NCBI GenBank assembly: GCA_023473795.1
Contig: JAMCYS010000015.1
Location: 1-64,000 of the forward strand
Direction: 5' to 3'
DNA: 64,000 nucleotides
Source: Chloroflexota bacterium
GTDB lineage: Bacteria; Chloroflexota; UBA6077; FW602-bin22; JAMCYS01
Notes under the pieces: model-generated
The model's database searches: none
Told to the model about the DNA's origin: nothing
The model's input: the letters and a program-made list of their open reading frames with translations, nothing else
Part shown: positions 1 through 8,505 of the stretch, piece after piece
Position numbering within the stretch: the first letter of the stretch is position 1
Layout of the letters: each line of letters opens with the position of its first letter
Made by a program: the position numbers and the translations under genes

Positions 1-75
1 GGACGAGCGCGGGCCGGCCTCCAACTGCTCGCGCTCATCGTCCGTCATCGGACGCGCAAAGATAGGTTGTCTCAT
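1..75 (-). mobile_element. 5' end of an IS630-like transposase or helix-turn-helix gene, cut by window edge
   Basis: On the minus strand an ATG at 75 opens a frame that runs off the window. The 25 residues begin MRQPIFARPMTDDE and continue with EREQLEAG. This resembles the start of the helix-turn-helix domain of IS630-type transposases, where a phrase such as DEEREALEAGLRS is common. Only 25 codons are visible, so the family call is tentative. It lies divergent to the aminotransferase gene and overlaps that frame's most upstream possible start, which argues for the later ATG of that gene. Confidence 0.35.
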
Positions 76-168
76 ACCCAGAATCATAACACGTCAACGA
101 CTATCTCGTCTGAGGTGGCACTAGGCGCCGTCGCCAGCCGGGAGCAGTCGTCAGAGAGGAATGCGAAT

Positions 169-1515
169 ATGGTTGAGACCGCGGGCGCGCCCTACACGGA
201 CCCCGAGGTAGTGGCGCGCAACACGCGCGAGCACGTGCTCGTTTCCTGGTCCGTGCAATCGAAAACCAACCCGGTGTATATCACCGACGCCGAGGGCGTC
301 TGGCTGTACGACTCGTCCGGACGCAGGATCCTCGACTTCTCGTCCCAGCTACTGAACCTCCAGGTTGGCCACAAGCACCCCAAGCTGGTGCAGGCGATCC
401 AGGAGCAGGCCGGCAAGATGGCTTACATCGGCCCCAACTTCGCCAACGACGTCAGGGCCGAGCTGGCCCGCCGTCTGGCGGAAGTGGCGCCCGGCGACTT
501 GACGCGGGTGCTCTTCACCACCGGTGGCGCCGAGGCCAACGAAAACGCCCTCAAAGCCGTGCGCTTGGCCACGGGACGGCGCAAGGTCATCGGCCGCTAC
601 CGCGCCTATCACGGCGCCACTTTCGGCGCGATGTCGCTTGGCGGCGACAACCGCCGCTGGGCCAACGAGCCGGGGATGGACGGCGTGGTGCGGGTCTTCG
701 ACCCCTACTGCTACCGCTGTTCCTTCGGCCGGGAGCCCCAGAGCTGCAGCCTGGAGTGCGTGTCGCACATCGAGGAGGTGATCTCCTACGAAGGCGCCGA
801 CAACATCGCCGCCATGTTCATCGAGGGTCTGACCGGCACCAACGGCATCTTCGTCAACCCGCCGGGCTACCTGAAGAAGCTGCGGGCCCTCTGCGACAAG
901 TACGGCATTCTGCTGGTCGCCGACGAAGTGATGAGCGGCTTCGGACGGACCGGCAAATGGTGGGCCGTGGACCACGAGAACGTGGTGCCTGACGTCATCA
1001 CCTTCGCCAAGGGCGTCAACTCGGGCTACGTGCCCCTAGGCGGGATCATCCTCTCCCAGAAGCTGTCTGACTACTTCAAGGACCACATGTTCTGGGGCGG
1101 TCTGACCTACAGCGGTCACCCGCTGGCCTGCGCCGCCGGCGTGGCCAACATGCAGGTCTACGACGACGAGGGGCTGATCGACAACTCCGCCCGTATGGGC
1201 GACCTTCTCTTGCGGGAGATGAGGAAGGTCCAGGAGAAGCATCCCTCCGTCGGGGATGTGCGCGGCCAGGGCCTGTTCGTGGGCGTGGAGCTGGTCAAGA
1301 ACAAGCAGACCAGAGAGCCGATCACACCCTGGAACAGCCCCAGCTCAGGCATCGCCGCCGACCTCGGCAAGGCCCTGATGGCGAAGGGCATCTTTGTCTA
1401 CTGCCGCTGGAACATGATGTTCCTGGCGCCGCCGCTGATCGTCAAGGAGGAGGAGATCCTTCACGGGGTGCGCCTGATGGACGAAGCCCTGGCGGTGGCC
1501 GACGCGGCTATCTAG
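169..1515 (+). CDS. Class III pyridoxal-phosphate aminotransferase, probably beta-alanine/omega-amino acid:pyruvate type
   Basis: Cytosolic fold-type I aminotransferase of 448 residues. Hallmarks are the PLP-orienting Asp in VADEVMSGFGR (about D252) and the Schiff-base Lys in TFAKGVNSGY (about K281). The frame is open back to a TTG at 67, but the ATG at 169 has a good ribosome site (GAGAGGA, 8 nt away) and matches the family start. A Cys-rich insert, CYRCSFGREPQSCSLEC, sits near residues 183-200. The next gene, 18 nt downstream, is a beta-ureidopropionase-type amidohydrolase that would release beta-alanine, so a beta-alanine:pyruvate role fits best. Because a dsr locus is nearby, taurine:pyruvate aminotransferase is an alternative that sequence alone does not exclude. 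Confidence 0.85.
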   Translation: MVETAGAPYTDPEVVARNTREHVLVSWSVQSKTNPVYITDAEGVWLYDSSGRRILDFSSQLLNLQVGHKHPKLVQAIQEQAGKMAYIGPNFANDVRAELARRLAEVAPGDLTRVLFTTGGAEANENALKAVRLATGRRKVIGRYRAYHGATFGAMSLGGDNRRWANEPGMDGVVRVFDPYCYRCSFGREPQSCSLECVSHIEEVISYEGADNIAAMFIEGLTGTNGIFVNPPGYLKKLRALCDKYGILLVADEVMSGFGRTGKWWAVDHENVVPDVITFAKGVNSGYVPLGGIILSQKLSDYFKDHMFWGGLTYSGHPLACAAGVANMQVYDDEGLIDNSARMGDLLLREMRKVQEKHPSVGDVRGQGLFVGVELVKNKQTREPITPWNSPSSGIAADLGKALMAKGIFVYCRWNMMFLAPPLIVKEEEILHGVRLMDEALAVADAAI

Positions 1516-1533
1516 CAAATAAGGAGTGCGACA

Positions 1534-2397
1534 ATGACGGTTCGCAGCGCTCTCATTCAGGCCAAGGACACCAGCAGCAAGAGCGACCCGATCCAGACGA
1601 TCAAAGACAAGGCCATCGAGAAGCATCTCAAATTGGTCGGCGAGGCGGCGGCCCAGGGCTCGCAGATCACCTGCATGCAGGAGATCTTCTTTGGCCCCTA
1701 TTTCTGCGCCGAGCAGGACAGCCGCTGGTACGAGATGGCCGAGACGGCGCCCGGCCCCACGGTCGAGGTGTTCCAGGCAGCCGCCCGCCAGCACCAGATG
1801 GTGATGATCGTGCCGTTGTACGAGAAGCAGATCACCGGCGTGTACTACAACACGGCGGTGGTCATCGACGCCGACGGCAAGATCCTTGGCAAGTATCGCA
1901 AGACCCACATCCCCCACGTGGGCGGCTTCTGGGAGAAGTTCTACTTCAAGCCCGGCAACCTGGGCTATCCCATTTTCCAGACGGCCTACGCCAACATCGG
2001 CGTCTACATCTGCTACGACCGGCACTTCCCCGAGCCAGCGCGCCTGCTCGGCCTGGCCGGGGCCGATATAACCTACAACCCCTCGGCGACGACCGCCGGT
2101 CTCTCCCAGTACCTCTGGGAGCTCGAGCAGCCGGCGCACTGCGTGGCCAACGGCTTCTACACCGGGGCCATCAACCGGGTAGGCGTCGAAGCCGAGTTCG
2201 GGCCGGGCAAGTTCTACGGCTCCAGCTACTTCTGCAACCCGCGGGGCAAGATCATCGCCCAGGCCGGCGCGGACGAGGACCAGGTGGTGGTGGCCGACCT
2301 CGATCTCGACATGGTGCGCGAGGTGAGGAACGTCTGGCAATTCTATCGCGACCGTCGCCCGGAGACCTACGGCGACATCGTTAGGCTACTGCCCTAG
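1534..2397 (+). CDS. Nitrilase-superfamily amidohydrolase, probable beta-ureidopropionase (N-carbamoyl-beta-alanine amidohydrolase)
   Basis: A 287-residue carbon-nitrogen hydrolase with the complete Glu-Lys-Cys triad: E50 in CMQEIFF, K123 in KYRKTHIP and C160 in YICYDRHFPE. Length and motif spacing match the beta-ureidopropionase / N-carbamoylputrescine amidase branch, which hydrolyses N-carbamoyl amines to the amine, CO2 and ammonia. It follows the aminotransferase by 18 nt with ribosome site AAGGAG and precedes upp. This context favours the last step of reductive pyrimidine breakdown. N-carbamoylputrescine amidase is the main alternative. Confidence 0.8.
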   Translation: MTVRSALIQAKDTSSKSDPIQTIKDKAIEKHLKLVGEAAAQGSQITCMQEIFFGPYFCAEQDSRWYEMAETAPGPTVEVFQAAARQHQMVMIVPLYEKQITGVYYNTAVVIDADGKILGKYRKTHIPHVGGFWEKFYFKPGNLGYPIFQTAYANIGVYICYDRHFPEPARLLGLAGADITYNPSATTAGLSQYLWELEQPAHCVANGFYTGAINRVGVEAEFGPGKFYGSSYFCNPRGKIIAQAGADEDQVVVADLDLDMVREVRNVWQFYRDRRPETYGDIVRLLP

Positions 2398-2426
2398 CGG
2401 CAGGCGGCCTCGCCAACGAGCGCCCA

Positions 2427-2462
2427 CCGGGGGGAGGGACCCAAGCAAGCCCCTCCCCCCGG
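2427..2462 (+). terminator. 12-bp GC hairpin after the amidohydrolase gene
   Basis: Perfect arms CCGGGGGGAGGG (2427-2438) and CCCTCCCCCCGG (2451-2462) around a 12-nt loop, 30 bp past the stop codon. There is no T tract, so it may act as a 3'-end stabiliser or a Rho-assisted terminator. Confidence 0.5.
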
Positions 2463-2566
2463 CCTGTGCCCGCGGCGCCTAACGCGCAATCGATCTCTGC
2501 CACGCAGCGGGTGCCCGGCGCAGAGGCTTGACCTGAACAAAGGTTCCAATTCCTTAGCAACTGGTA

Positions 2567-2625
2567 GGCACCGGCAGAGACGCCGGTGCCGTGCCCGAAC
2601 GGCCGCCGACAGGGACGTCGGCGGC
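2567..2625 (+). repeat. Two tandem hairpins with matching loops in the 441-bp gap before upp
   Basis: Hairpin 1 (2567-2590) has 9-bp arms GGCACCGGC/GCCGGTGCC and loop AGAGAC. Hairpin 2 (2602-2625) has 9-bp arms GCCGCCGAC/GTCGGCGGC and loop AGGGAC. Both are 24 nt long and lie 11 nt apart. They may be terminators, palindromic repeat elements or structured RNA. A smaller hairpin, CTGGC/GCCAG, follows at 2655-2669. No gene is seen in the gap 2398-2838. Confidence 0.5.
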
Positions 2626-2669
2626 TACCAGCACTGAACTGTCGCAGACGGAACCTGGCGTCTTGCCAG

Positions 2670-2698
2670 TTGTCTGCAAGGCGGCAGAGCCATATAAT
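2670..2698 (+). promoter_or_regulatory. Sigma-70-type promoter for upp
   Basis: TTGTCT (2670-2675), 17-bp spacer, TATAAT (2693-2698). Transcription would start near 2705 and leave a leader of about 135 nt before upp. Confidence 0.65.
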
Positions 2699-2838
2699 GG
2701 CCACATCGCCCCAGCTGGTAACGCGGCCCTGCGCGGTCTGCGGACAGGGGATGATGGCTACATATCGGAATCCGTGACGAAGGGAGCGCCGCGCCTTGGC
2801 GCGGGCGGCAGGGCTAGGGCGGCCCGCCGCGGTGGACG

Positions 2839-3516
2839 ATGATCATCGGCAATGCCCACGTCTTCTCAGACCACGCGCTGATCAGCCACAAGGTTGCCAT
2901 CCTGCGCGACCGGCGAACGCCGCCGGCCCGGTTCAGCCAGGTCCTGAAGGAAGTGGCGCTGATGCTGCTCACCTTCTCCACGGCCGACCTGCCGGTGCGC
3001 CAGGTGACCGTGGTCACGCCTTGCGGGCTGGCGCAGCAAAGCGTGCTGGACAAGCGCATCGGCTTTGCGCCGATCCTGCGCGCCGGCGCCGGCATGATCC
3101 CGGCGGCGCAGGAGCTGCTGCCCGGGGCACCGATCTGGTATCTGGGTCTGTACCGGGACGAGGCAACGCTGCAACCGGTTCGCTATTATGACAAACTGCA
3201 CGGCTATCCCCCGGTGGACATCGCCCTCATCCTGGATCCGATGCTCGCCACCGGCGGCTCGGCGATCGTGGCGGCCAGCCGACTGAAGGAGAAAGGCGTG
3301 GAGCAGGTCGGTTTCGTCGGTTTGATCGCCGCTCCCGAGGGCTTATCGGCCCTGCGGCGGGCGCACCCCAACGTGAAGGTATACGTGGCGGCGCTGGACG
3401 ACCACCTCAACGAGCGCGGCTACATCGTGCCGGGCCTGAGCGACGCCGGCGACCGGCAGAACGCCACCGGGGAGGACGACCCCACCGACCAGCCATTCGT
3501 GCCTGAGGAGCTCTAG
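2839..3516 (+). CDS. upp: Uracil phosphoribosyltransferase
   Basis: Cytosolic salvage enzyme converting uracil and PRPP to UMP. The 225-residue protein has the family PRPP loop DPMLATGGSA (about residues 133-142), the RAGAGM motif near 81-86 and the uracil-site phrase DDHLNERGYIVPGLSDAGDR. An acidic tail of about 17 residues (ending QPFVPEEL) makes it slightly longer than the usual 208. The ATG at 2839 aligns with the family start although its ribosome site, GGTGGA, is very close. It sits beside the beta-ureidopropionase gene, so salvage and degradation of pyrimidines are adjacent here, but upp has its own promoter. Confidence 0.95.
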   Translation: MIIGNAHVFSDHALISHKVAILRDRRTPPARFSQVLKEVALMLLTFSTADLPVRQVTVVTPCGLAQQSVLDKRIGFAPILRAGAGMIPAAQELLPGAPIWYLGLYRDEATLQPVRYYDKLHGYPPVDIALILDPMLATGGSAIVAASRLKEKGVEQVGFVGLIAAPEGLSALRRAHPNVKVYVAALDDHLNERGYIVPGLSDAGDRQNATGEDDPTDQPFVPEEL

Positions 3517-3522
3517 ACAAGG

Positions 3523-3552
3523 AATGGGGGCGAGGAAAACCTCGCCCCCATT
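3523..3552. terminator. Strong bidirectional terminator between upp and dsrK2
   Basis: Perfect 13-bp arms AATGGGGGCGAGG (3523-3535) and CCTCGCCCCCATT (3540-3552) with loop AAAA. It lies between convergent genes: upp on plus and dsrK2 on minus. Confidence 0.85.
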
Positions 3553-3588
3553 ATGTGCTACAGAGCAAGCGTCAGGCAGATGGAGCCC

Positions 3589-5220
3589 CTAGAACTCTTC
3601 CTCCGGATTGAGGAACGGCTTCTCGAAGTCGGTCATGGCGTTGACGATTAGCTCCACCATGCCGGTGTAGCGGATGCCCGTCTTCGCGGTAGCATCGAAG
3701 TACTCGAAGGTGCCGCGCATCTGGCCCTTGCAGTTGGAGCAGGGGGCCACCACGTACTTCGGCTGGCTAGGATCGAGCACGTCCGGCGCCAGCTCGGGGC
3801 CGAAGGCCTCGAGAATCTGCTTGAACTTCATGCGCCCGGAGACGGCGTTGCGCCAGTCGGGGAAATTAAGCGCGTTCATGATGGCGAAACCCGAGCCACC
3901 GCCGCAGCAGTAGTTCTCCACGCCGTGGGGGGTCATCTCACGGAAGCTGCCCGGCGGCGTCACCGCCCGCACGACCCGCCGCTGCGGATCGACGATGCCC
4001 ATCAGGCGCACGACGTTGCAGGGGTCGTGCAGGGTGGTGGGGAAGTTGTTGCGGCTGGGATCCAGCTTGAAAAGGCCCCTCTCCACCAGGTCAGCCAGGA
4101 AGGTGTAGGAGCTCTCGCGCGGAATCTGGTTGTCGCCGGCAAGGATGCGGTCCGCCACTACTGTGATGGCTTTGTGGGCGTGGCCGCACTCGCCGATGAT
4201 GATCTTCTTTACTCCCAGTTTCTTGGCCACCGCGATGTGCTTGAGCGCCACCTTGGCGAACTGCACGTCGTCGTACCAGAGACCGTAATTGACGGCATCG
4301 TAGCCGAGCAGCTCGCTGGAAAGGGTATAGTTGACCCCGGCCTTCTCGAAGAGGATGGCGAAGGCTTCAGGGTTCTCCGGCCAGGCCATGAACTCCCCGG
4401 CGTTGTGGATAAGAAGGATGTCGGCGCCCTTTTTGTCGATGGGCCACTTGAAGCGCATCCCCGTCTTTTCTTCGACCTCGTCCTCCATGAACTCGACCAG
4501 GTCGGCGAAGGCGGCGGGGGTCATGCCGGTCGAGGAACCAGTGGCCAGATGCTTGACGGTGCCGCCTTTGTGCAGCTCCGTTGGTGCGATGCCCATCTCC
4601 TGGCTGAAGACCTTGCGGATTTCGCGGGTGATCATGGCGTTGCCCACGCCGATGGGGCAGGCCGCGGCGCAGCGCCGGCAGAGGGTGCAGCGGTAGGCCA
4701 GCTCGGCCAGCCGCGCCACGGTCTTGTAGTTGACGTCGATGTCGGCGCCGTTGAACTTGGCCAGCAGCTTGCCGCCCGGCGAGTAGTACTTCTTGATGAT
4801 GCGCCGCAGCAACTCCGAGCGGTAGTTGGGGCGGTAGATCTCCTGCCGGCCGCTGCCGACGAAGACCTGGCAGGCCTCGGCGCAGGACTGGCACTTGGCG
4901 CAGTAGTCGAGCCGCAGCATCAGAGGACCGAGGAAGGCCCAGTTATCGTCCTCGCTGAGGAGTTTGCCCACGCCGGTGACGAACTGGCGGACGAACTCGT
5001 CCTCTTCTTCCTTGGTCTTGGGTATGGCCAACTGGAGCGCCGTGAAGCCGTCCAGGGACGCCTCGAGGCGCTGTCTCTGGGCTTCGGTCAGTTTCTTGAG
5101 ATCGGCCTGGGTGTCGCGGTCGTCGTAAGGATAGGGCAGCGGCATTAGCTCTTTGGGGTCCAGCTCGACCAGCTGGTCGCTGAGCTCGCTGATGTCCTTG
5201 ATACCAGGTTGGCGAACCAT
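3589..5220 (-). CDS. Second DsrK-like iron-sulfur heterodisulfide-reductase subunit
   Basis: 543 residues, the same length as the first DsrK in this locus. Two ferredoxin-type cluster sites are visible: CAKCQSCAEAC starting at residue 107 and CTLCRRCAAACP near 178. Two CCG-type domains follow, with CGHAHK, HDPCNVVR, YCCGGGSG and APCSNCKGQM; in the HdrB/HdrD/DsrK family these hold the non-cubane catalytic cluster. It should be a cytoplasmic partner of the membrane cytochrome encoded immediately upstream (TAG of one directly followed by ATG of the other). Family knowledge suggests disulfide or DsrC-trisulfide reduction with quinol electrons. Its exact substrate is not shown by sequence. Confidence 0.85.
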   Translation of the reverse strand: MVRQPGIKDISELSDQLVELDPKELMPLPYPYDDRDTQADLKKLTEAQRQRLEASLDGFTALQLAIPKTKEEEDEFVRQFVTGVGKLLSEDDNWAFLGPLMLRLDYCAKCQSCAEACQVFVGSGRQEIYRPNYRSELLRRIIKKYYSPGGKLLAKFNGADIDVNYKTVARLAELAYRCTLCRRCAAACPIGVGNAMITREIRKVFSQEMGIAPTELHKGGTVKHLATGSSTGMTPAAFADLVEFMEDEVEEKTGMRFKWPIDKKGADILLIHNAGEFMAWPENPEAFAILFEKAGVNYTLSSELLGYDAVNYGLWYDDVQFAKVALKHIAVAKKLGVKKIIIGECGHAHKAITVVADRILAGDNQIPRESSYTFLADLVERGLFKLDPSRNNFPTTLHDPCNVVRLMGIVDPQRRVVRAVTPPGSFREMTPHGVENYCCGGGSGFAIMNALNFPDWRNAVSGRMKFKQILEAFGPELAPDVLDPSQPKYVVAPCSNCKGQMRGTFEYFDATAKTGIRYTGMVELIVNAMTDFEKPFLNPEEEF

Positions 5221-6138
5221 CTACTTGTTGACCTCCCGCGTGACCGCGTCGACCCACTTCTGGCCGGCGCCGCCGCCGATGTGGGGGGCGGGCCAACTGA
5301 TGGGCTTGTTCAAGGCCTCGCCCAACGCCCTTTGGTTGGCTTGGCTCGAGGCATTCGGCGTATCATCCCAGCGCACGTTGTGGTAGTTGAAAAATTTGCC
5401 CACGAAGTGCGTCATGTGCGTGAACGGTAGATAGGTCAGGAAAAGCGCGAACAGAGTCGCGTTGGCCACGAAGATGGGGCTCAGGGCCACCGCCTTCAGG
5501 CTGAGCAGTCCCACCACGAAGGCGCGCTGCTGGCTGAAGCCAGGATCCACAACAGCCCAACCGTACAGTCCGGTGACCGCGACGGCGAGAATGAACACCA
5601 GGTTGAAGTAGTCGGCAGGGGTGCTGTAGCGGCGCAGGCCGTCACTGAAGGTGCGCATCGCCAGAAGACCCAGGCAGCCGACAGATACCGCGACCATCCC
5701 CACCACGCCGGCCAGTACTGTCAGCCAGTAGAGCGCGGCCTGCCACCAATCCGCGTTGGCCGCCACCTGCCCGCCGAACAGATTCACCAAAGAGCCAAGC
5801 ACCAGCAGGGCCAGGTAGGCAATAACCACGTAGAGGCCGCCGTGGAAGGGATAGGAGACGTACCACAGTTTGCGACTGTTCTCCCAGAGCGTCTTCACGA
5901 ACAGGATCTCAATCGCCATGGCCTTGATCGTGTTGAAGAACGAGGTCCGGCGGGGTTTCGTCCACCAGTCCATCTCCTCCATAAACGACCCGCCGTACTC
6001 CTTGTCGACCTCATGGGCGACCGGATACAGCTCCCAGCGCAAATGCATAGGGGCGCTGGCGTAACGCGCCGCCCGCCTCGCCACGAAGAAGACGAAGACG
6101 AGCACCGCCAGGTAAGTCAAACCTTGCAGAGCCCACAC
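5221..6138 (-). CDS. Second DsrM-like membrane cytochrome b (NarI-type)
   Basis: 305-residue integral membrane protein with about six hydrophobic segments, of the nitrate-reductase-gamma/DsrM class that binds heme b and exchanges electrons with menaquinone. It begins MWALQGLTYLAVLVFVFF (membrane helix 1). A cytoplasmic loop follows with EEMDWWTKPRRTSF. Candidate heme-ligand His residues occur in SYPFHGGLYVV and PFTHMTHFVGKF. It directly precedes the second dsrK, forming an MK pair separate from dsrMKJOP. The pair has its own promoter at 6275-6303. Confidence 0.85.
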   Translation of the reverse strand: MWALQGLTYLAVLVFVFFVARRAARYASAPMHLRWELYPVAHEVDKEYGGSFMEEMDWWTKPRRTSFFNTIKAMAIEILFVKTLWENSRKLWYVSYPFHGGLYVVIAYLALLVLGSLVNLFGGQVAANADWWQAALYWLTVLAGVVGMVAVSVGCLGLLAMRTFSDGLRRYSTPADYFNLVFILAVAVTGLYGWAVVDPGFSQQRAFVVGLLSLKAVALSPIFVANATLFALFLTYLPFTHMTHFVGKFFNYHNVRWDDTPNASSQANQRALGEALNKPISWPAPHIGGGAGQKWVDAVTREVNK

Positions 6139-6274
6139 GGTAATGAGTCCTCCTTAGTCACGTCTCTCGCCACGACCGCATTGTAACCACTTGGGCCGGT
6201 CGGACGGAAGAGAAAACCCGGCGGCCGTATCCTCGGCGCCAGGGCAATCGAACGATCGATGTGGGCACGCCTGA

Positions 6275-6303
6275 GTTATAGCGAACCGGGCATGCCCACG
6301 CAA
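6275..6303 (-). promoter_or_regulatory. Promoter for the second dsrMK pair, inside an inverted repeat
   Basis: On the minus strand: TTGCGT (6303-6298), 17-bp spacer, TATAAC (6280-6275). An inverted repeat, GTGGGCA (6261-6267) and TGCCCAC (6293-6299), brackets the -10 element and may be an operator. The 330-bp gap 6139-6468 holds no gene that I can support. Confidence 0.6.
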
Positions 6304-6468
6304 CCAGAGACAGAGCCAAGAGCTTGCGGACACTTCCGGGCGCCTTCTCTCTTTGGGACCATGTCCAGAGCGCAGCGGAGGAGAAGGCGGGGATGAGGGT
6401 CCCCGTTTCCAGCATCCTACCAGTAGACCCTGACCCTGGCCCTCTCCCAGAGGGAAATGGAACATACG

Positions 6469-7698
6469 CTAGTGCGCTGCCTCTGCTACCAACTGCTCTG
6501 GCGACGCCTGCTCGGCGGTGGCCGCCTGTTGCGCTGTTTCTGGAGACAGCTGCGCCTCGCGCACGCCGACTGTGATTTTGTACAACACCGTCAGCACCAG
6601 GAAGCCAATGCCGTAGACGCCCAGGGTGACGCCCAGTTCAGGCAAGGTCGGGGCGTACTCGGTGATATCCCCCAGCGGGTTGGGCGTGAAGCCACCGACG
6701 ATCAAGCCCAGGCCCTTGTCAATCCAGGTCGCCACGAAGATGGCACCCAGAGCCAGGGCGAAGAGCCGCTCGTCCTGCTTCACCCTCTGGAACAAGAGGG
6801 CGATGACGGCGCCGATGCCCAGCACGGCCGCCAGCCACATGAACGGCACCAGTCGCCCGTAGCCGTCCAGGCCAAAGAACAGGTATTGCAGCGACGCCAT
6901 GTGGCCCGGCGCCTGGCTATAGAAGCCGGTAAAGAACTCCATCAGCACGAAGAAGATATTGACGATCATGGCGTAGGTGACGATCGTGCCGATCTTGCGC
7001 AGCGCCGGCAGCCCCGGATCGAAACTGGTGACCCGCCGCAGAATGAGGGCGATGAGGATCAACAGGGCGGGCCCGGAGGCGAAGGCCGAAGCCAGGAAGC
7101 GCGGTGCCATGATGGCCGTCAGCCAGTAGTCACGTCCCGGCAGGCCGGAGTACAGGAAAGCCGTCACCGTGTGGATGCTGATGGCCCAGGGAATCGAGAT
7201 GTAGATGAGCGGCTTCACCCAAGCGGGCGGCGGCAGCTCGTTGCTCTCGGCCGTCAGCATCGTCCAACCGACGACGATGTTGATCAGGAGGTAGCCGGAC
7301 AAAACGATGATGTCGTAGAACATCACCGAGTTGAGCGTGGGGTAGAGCAGCACGTTCAGAACGCGCGAGGGCTGTCCCAGGTCGACCACGACGAAGAGCA
7401 CGCACATCGTCACGGCCGCCACCGCCAGGAACTCGCCCATGATCGTGATCTTGCCGAACATCTTGTAGTGGTGCAGGTAGTAAGGCAGCACCACCATCAC
7501 GCCGGAGGCGGCGACGCCAACCAGGAACGTGAATTGAGCGATGTAGAAGCCCCAGGACACGTCGCGACTCATTCCTGTGACGCCCAGGCCGTAGTCGAGC
7601 TGGTAGTAGTAGCAACCGAAGCCGATGGCGATCACGACGCACAGGAAGGCGAGCCAGGCCCAGTAGCGCGGGCCGCCGTGCAGCAAATGGTCTATCAT
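6469..7698 (-). CDS. dsrP: DsrP, NrfD-type menaquinol-interacting membrane subunit
   Basis: 409 residues with about ten hydrophobic helices and the NrfD-family look (HTVTAFLYSGLPGRDYW, a conserved quinone-pocket region). In DsrMKJOP the P subunit works with the periplasmic ferredoxin DsrO and cytochrome DsrJ to pass electrons between menaquinol and the complex. Its gene starts 12 nt after dsrO. The C-terminus ends in a short Ala/Glu-rich tail. No unusual truncation is seen. Confidence 0.9.
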   Translation of the reverse strand: MIDHLLHGGPRYWAWLAFLCVVIAIGFGCYYYQLDYGLGVTGMSRDVSWGFYIAQFTFLVGVAASGVMVVLPYYLHHYKMFGKITIMGEFLAVAAVTMCVLFVVVDLGQPSRVLNVLLYPTLNSVMFYDIIVLSGYLLINIVVGWTMLTAESNELPPPAWVKPLIYISIPWAISIHTVTAFLYSGLPGRDYWLTAIMAPRFLASAFASGPALLILIALILRRVTSFDPGLPALRKIGTIVTYAMIVNIFFVLMEFFTGFYSQAPGHMASLQYLFFGLDGYGRLVPFMWLAAVLGIGAVIALLFQRVKQDERLFALALGAIFVATWIDKGLGLIVGGFTPNPLGDITEYAPTLPELGVTLGVYGIGFLVLTVLYKITVGVREAQLSPETAQQAATAEQASPEQLVAEAAH

Positions 7699-7710
7699 CG
7701 CTTCCTCCCG

Positions 7711-8505
7711 CTACGACGTAATGTAGTAGGCTTGCGGCCTCGTGCCGAGATGCTCTTTGCGTCTTAGCGCCAGCCGCTCCGCCAGTATCTTGTGGGCCTC
7801 GGAATTCGGGTCCTCCAGGTTGCCGAAGACCAGCGCCTTCTGCCGGCAGGCCTCCACGCAGGCCGGCGGCTGACCCTGGGCCAGTCGCTCCTCGCAGAAG
7901 TTGCACTTTTCCACCACGCCCTTAGTGCGCGTGGGGAATGAAGTGTTGATTTCCTGAACGAACGGCCGCGGGTCGCGGAAATTGAAACTCCTGGACCCGT
8001 AAGGGCAGCCCGACATGCAGAAGCGGCAGCCGATACAGCGGTGAAAGTCCATCATCACGATGCCATCGGATGCGCGCTTCCAGGTGGCTTGAGTGGGGCA
8101 GACGCGCACGCAGGGCGGGTTGTCACAGTGGTTGCAGAGCAGCATCATCGGCTGCTCCTTCATCCCACCGGTGGCGTAGTTGTCGCCTTCTTGCTCGTCG
8201 AAGGCCTCTTCAAAGGTGGCCTTCCAGATCCATTTGATTTCGTGCGCCTTGTCGGTCTCCTCGCCCTGGGCGTTGGGAGCGAACAGCGGCACGTTGTGGA
8301 TCTTGTGGCAAGCGTCAATGCAGTCGCGGCAGGTTGGGTCTTGGGCGCACTTTGCCGGGTCGATGACCATCGCATAGCGGATTGTCGCAGTGGCCACGGG
8401 GGCCTTCTCGTCCCGCGCGAGGGCGCTCATTACCTGGCTAGCGCTGGCGCCGACGACGACCAGGCCGCCGATGCTAAGAAACTGACGTCTGCTGAGGCGC
8501 CTCAC
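7711..8505 (-). CDS. dsrO: DsrO, periplasmic four-cluster ferredoxin with Tat signal
   Basis: 264 residues from the GTG at 8505, chosen because GAAGGAGG sits 7 nt upstream and the protein then opens with the twin-arginine signal RRLSRRQFLSIGG. Four cysteine clusters follow: CAQDPTCRDCIDAC, CNHCDNPPCVRVCP, CIGCRFCMSGCP and CNFCEERL...CVEAC. This is the periplasmic electron-transfer subunit that joins DsrP to DsrJ. The GTG overlaps the dsrJ stop (GTGA), showing translational coupling. The longer frame to 8607 would run into dsrJ. Confidence 0.93.
   Translation of the reverse strand: MRRLSRRQFLSIGGLVVVGASASQVMSALARDEKAPVATATIRYAMVIDPAKCAQDPTCRDCIDACHKIHNVPLFAPNAQGEETDKAHEIKWIWKATFEEAFDEQEGDNYATGGMKEQPMMLLCNHCDNPPCVRVCPTQATWKRASDGIVMMDFHRCIGCRFCMSGCPYGSRSFNFRDPRPFVQEINTSFPTRTKGVVEKCNFCEERLAQGQPPACVEACRQKALVFGNLEDPNSEAHKILAERLALRRKEHLGTRPQAYYITS

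Noticed and set aside
1345..2340. 331-codon minus-strand frame opposite the amidohydrolase gene
   Set aside because: No recognisable domain; it is antisense to a gene with an intact catalytic triad and reflects GC-rich codon bias.
3925..5148. Long open frame on the strand opposite the second dsrK (407 codons)
   Set aside because: Opposite-strand shadow of a clearly coding GC-rich gene; no family motif and no ribosome site. Similar long frames opposite ftsH, livMGF and dsrK were dropped for the same reason.
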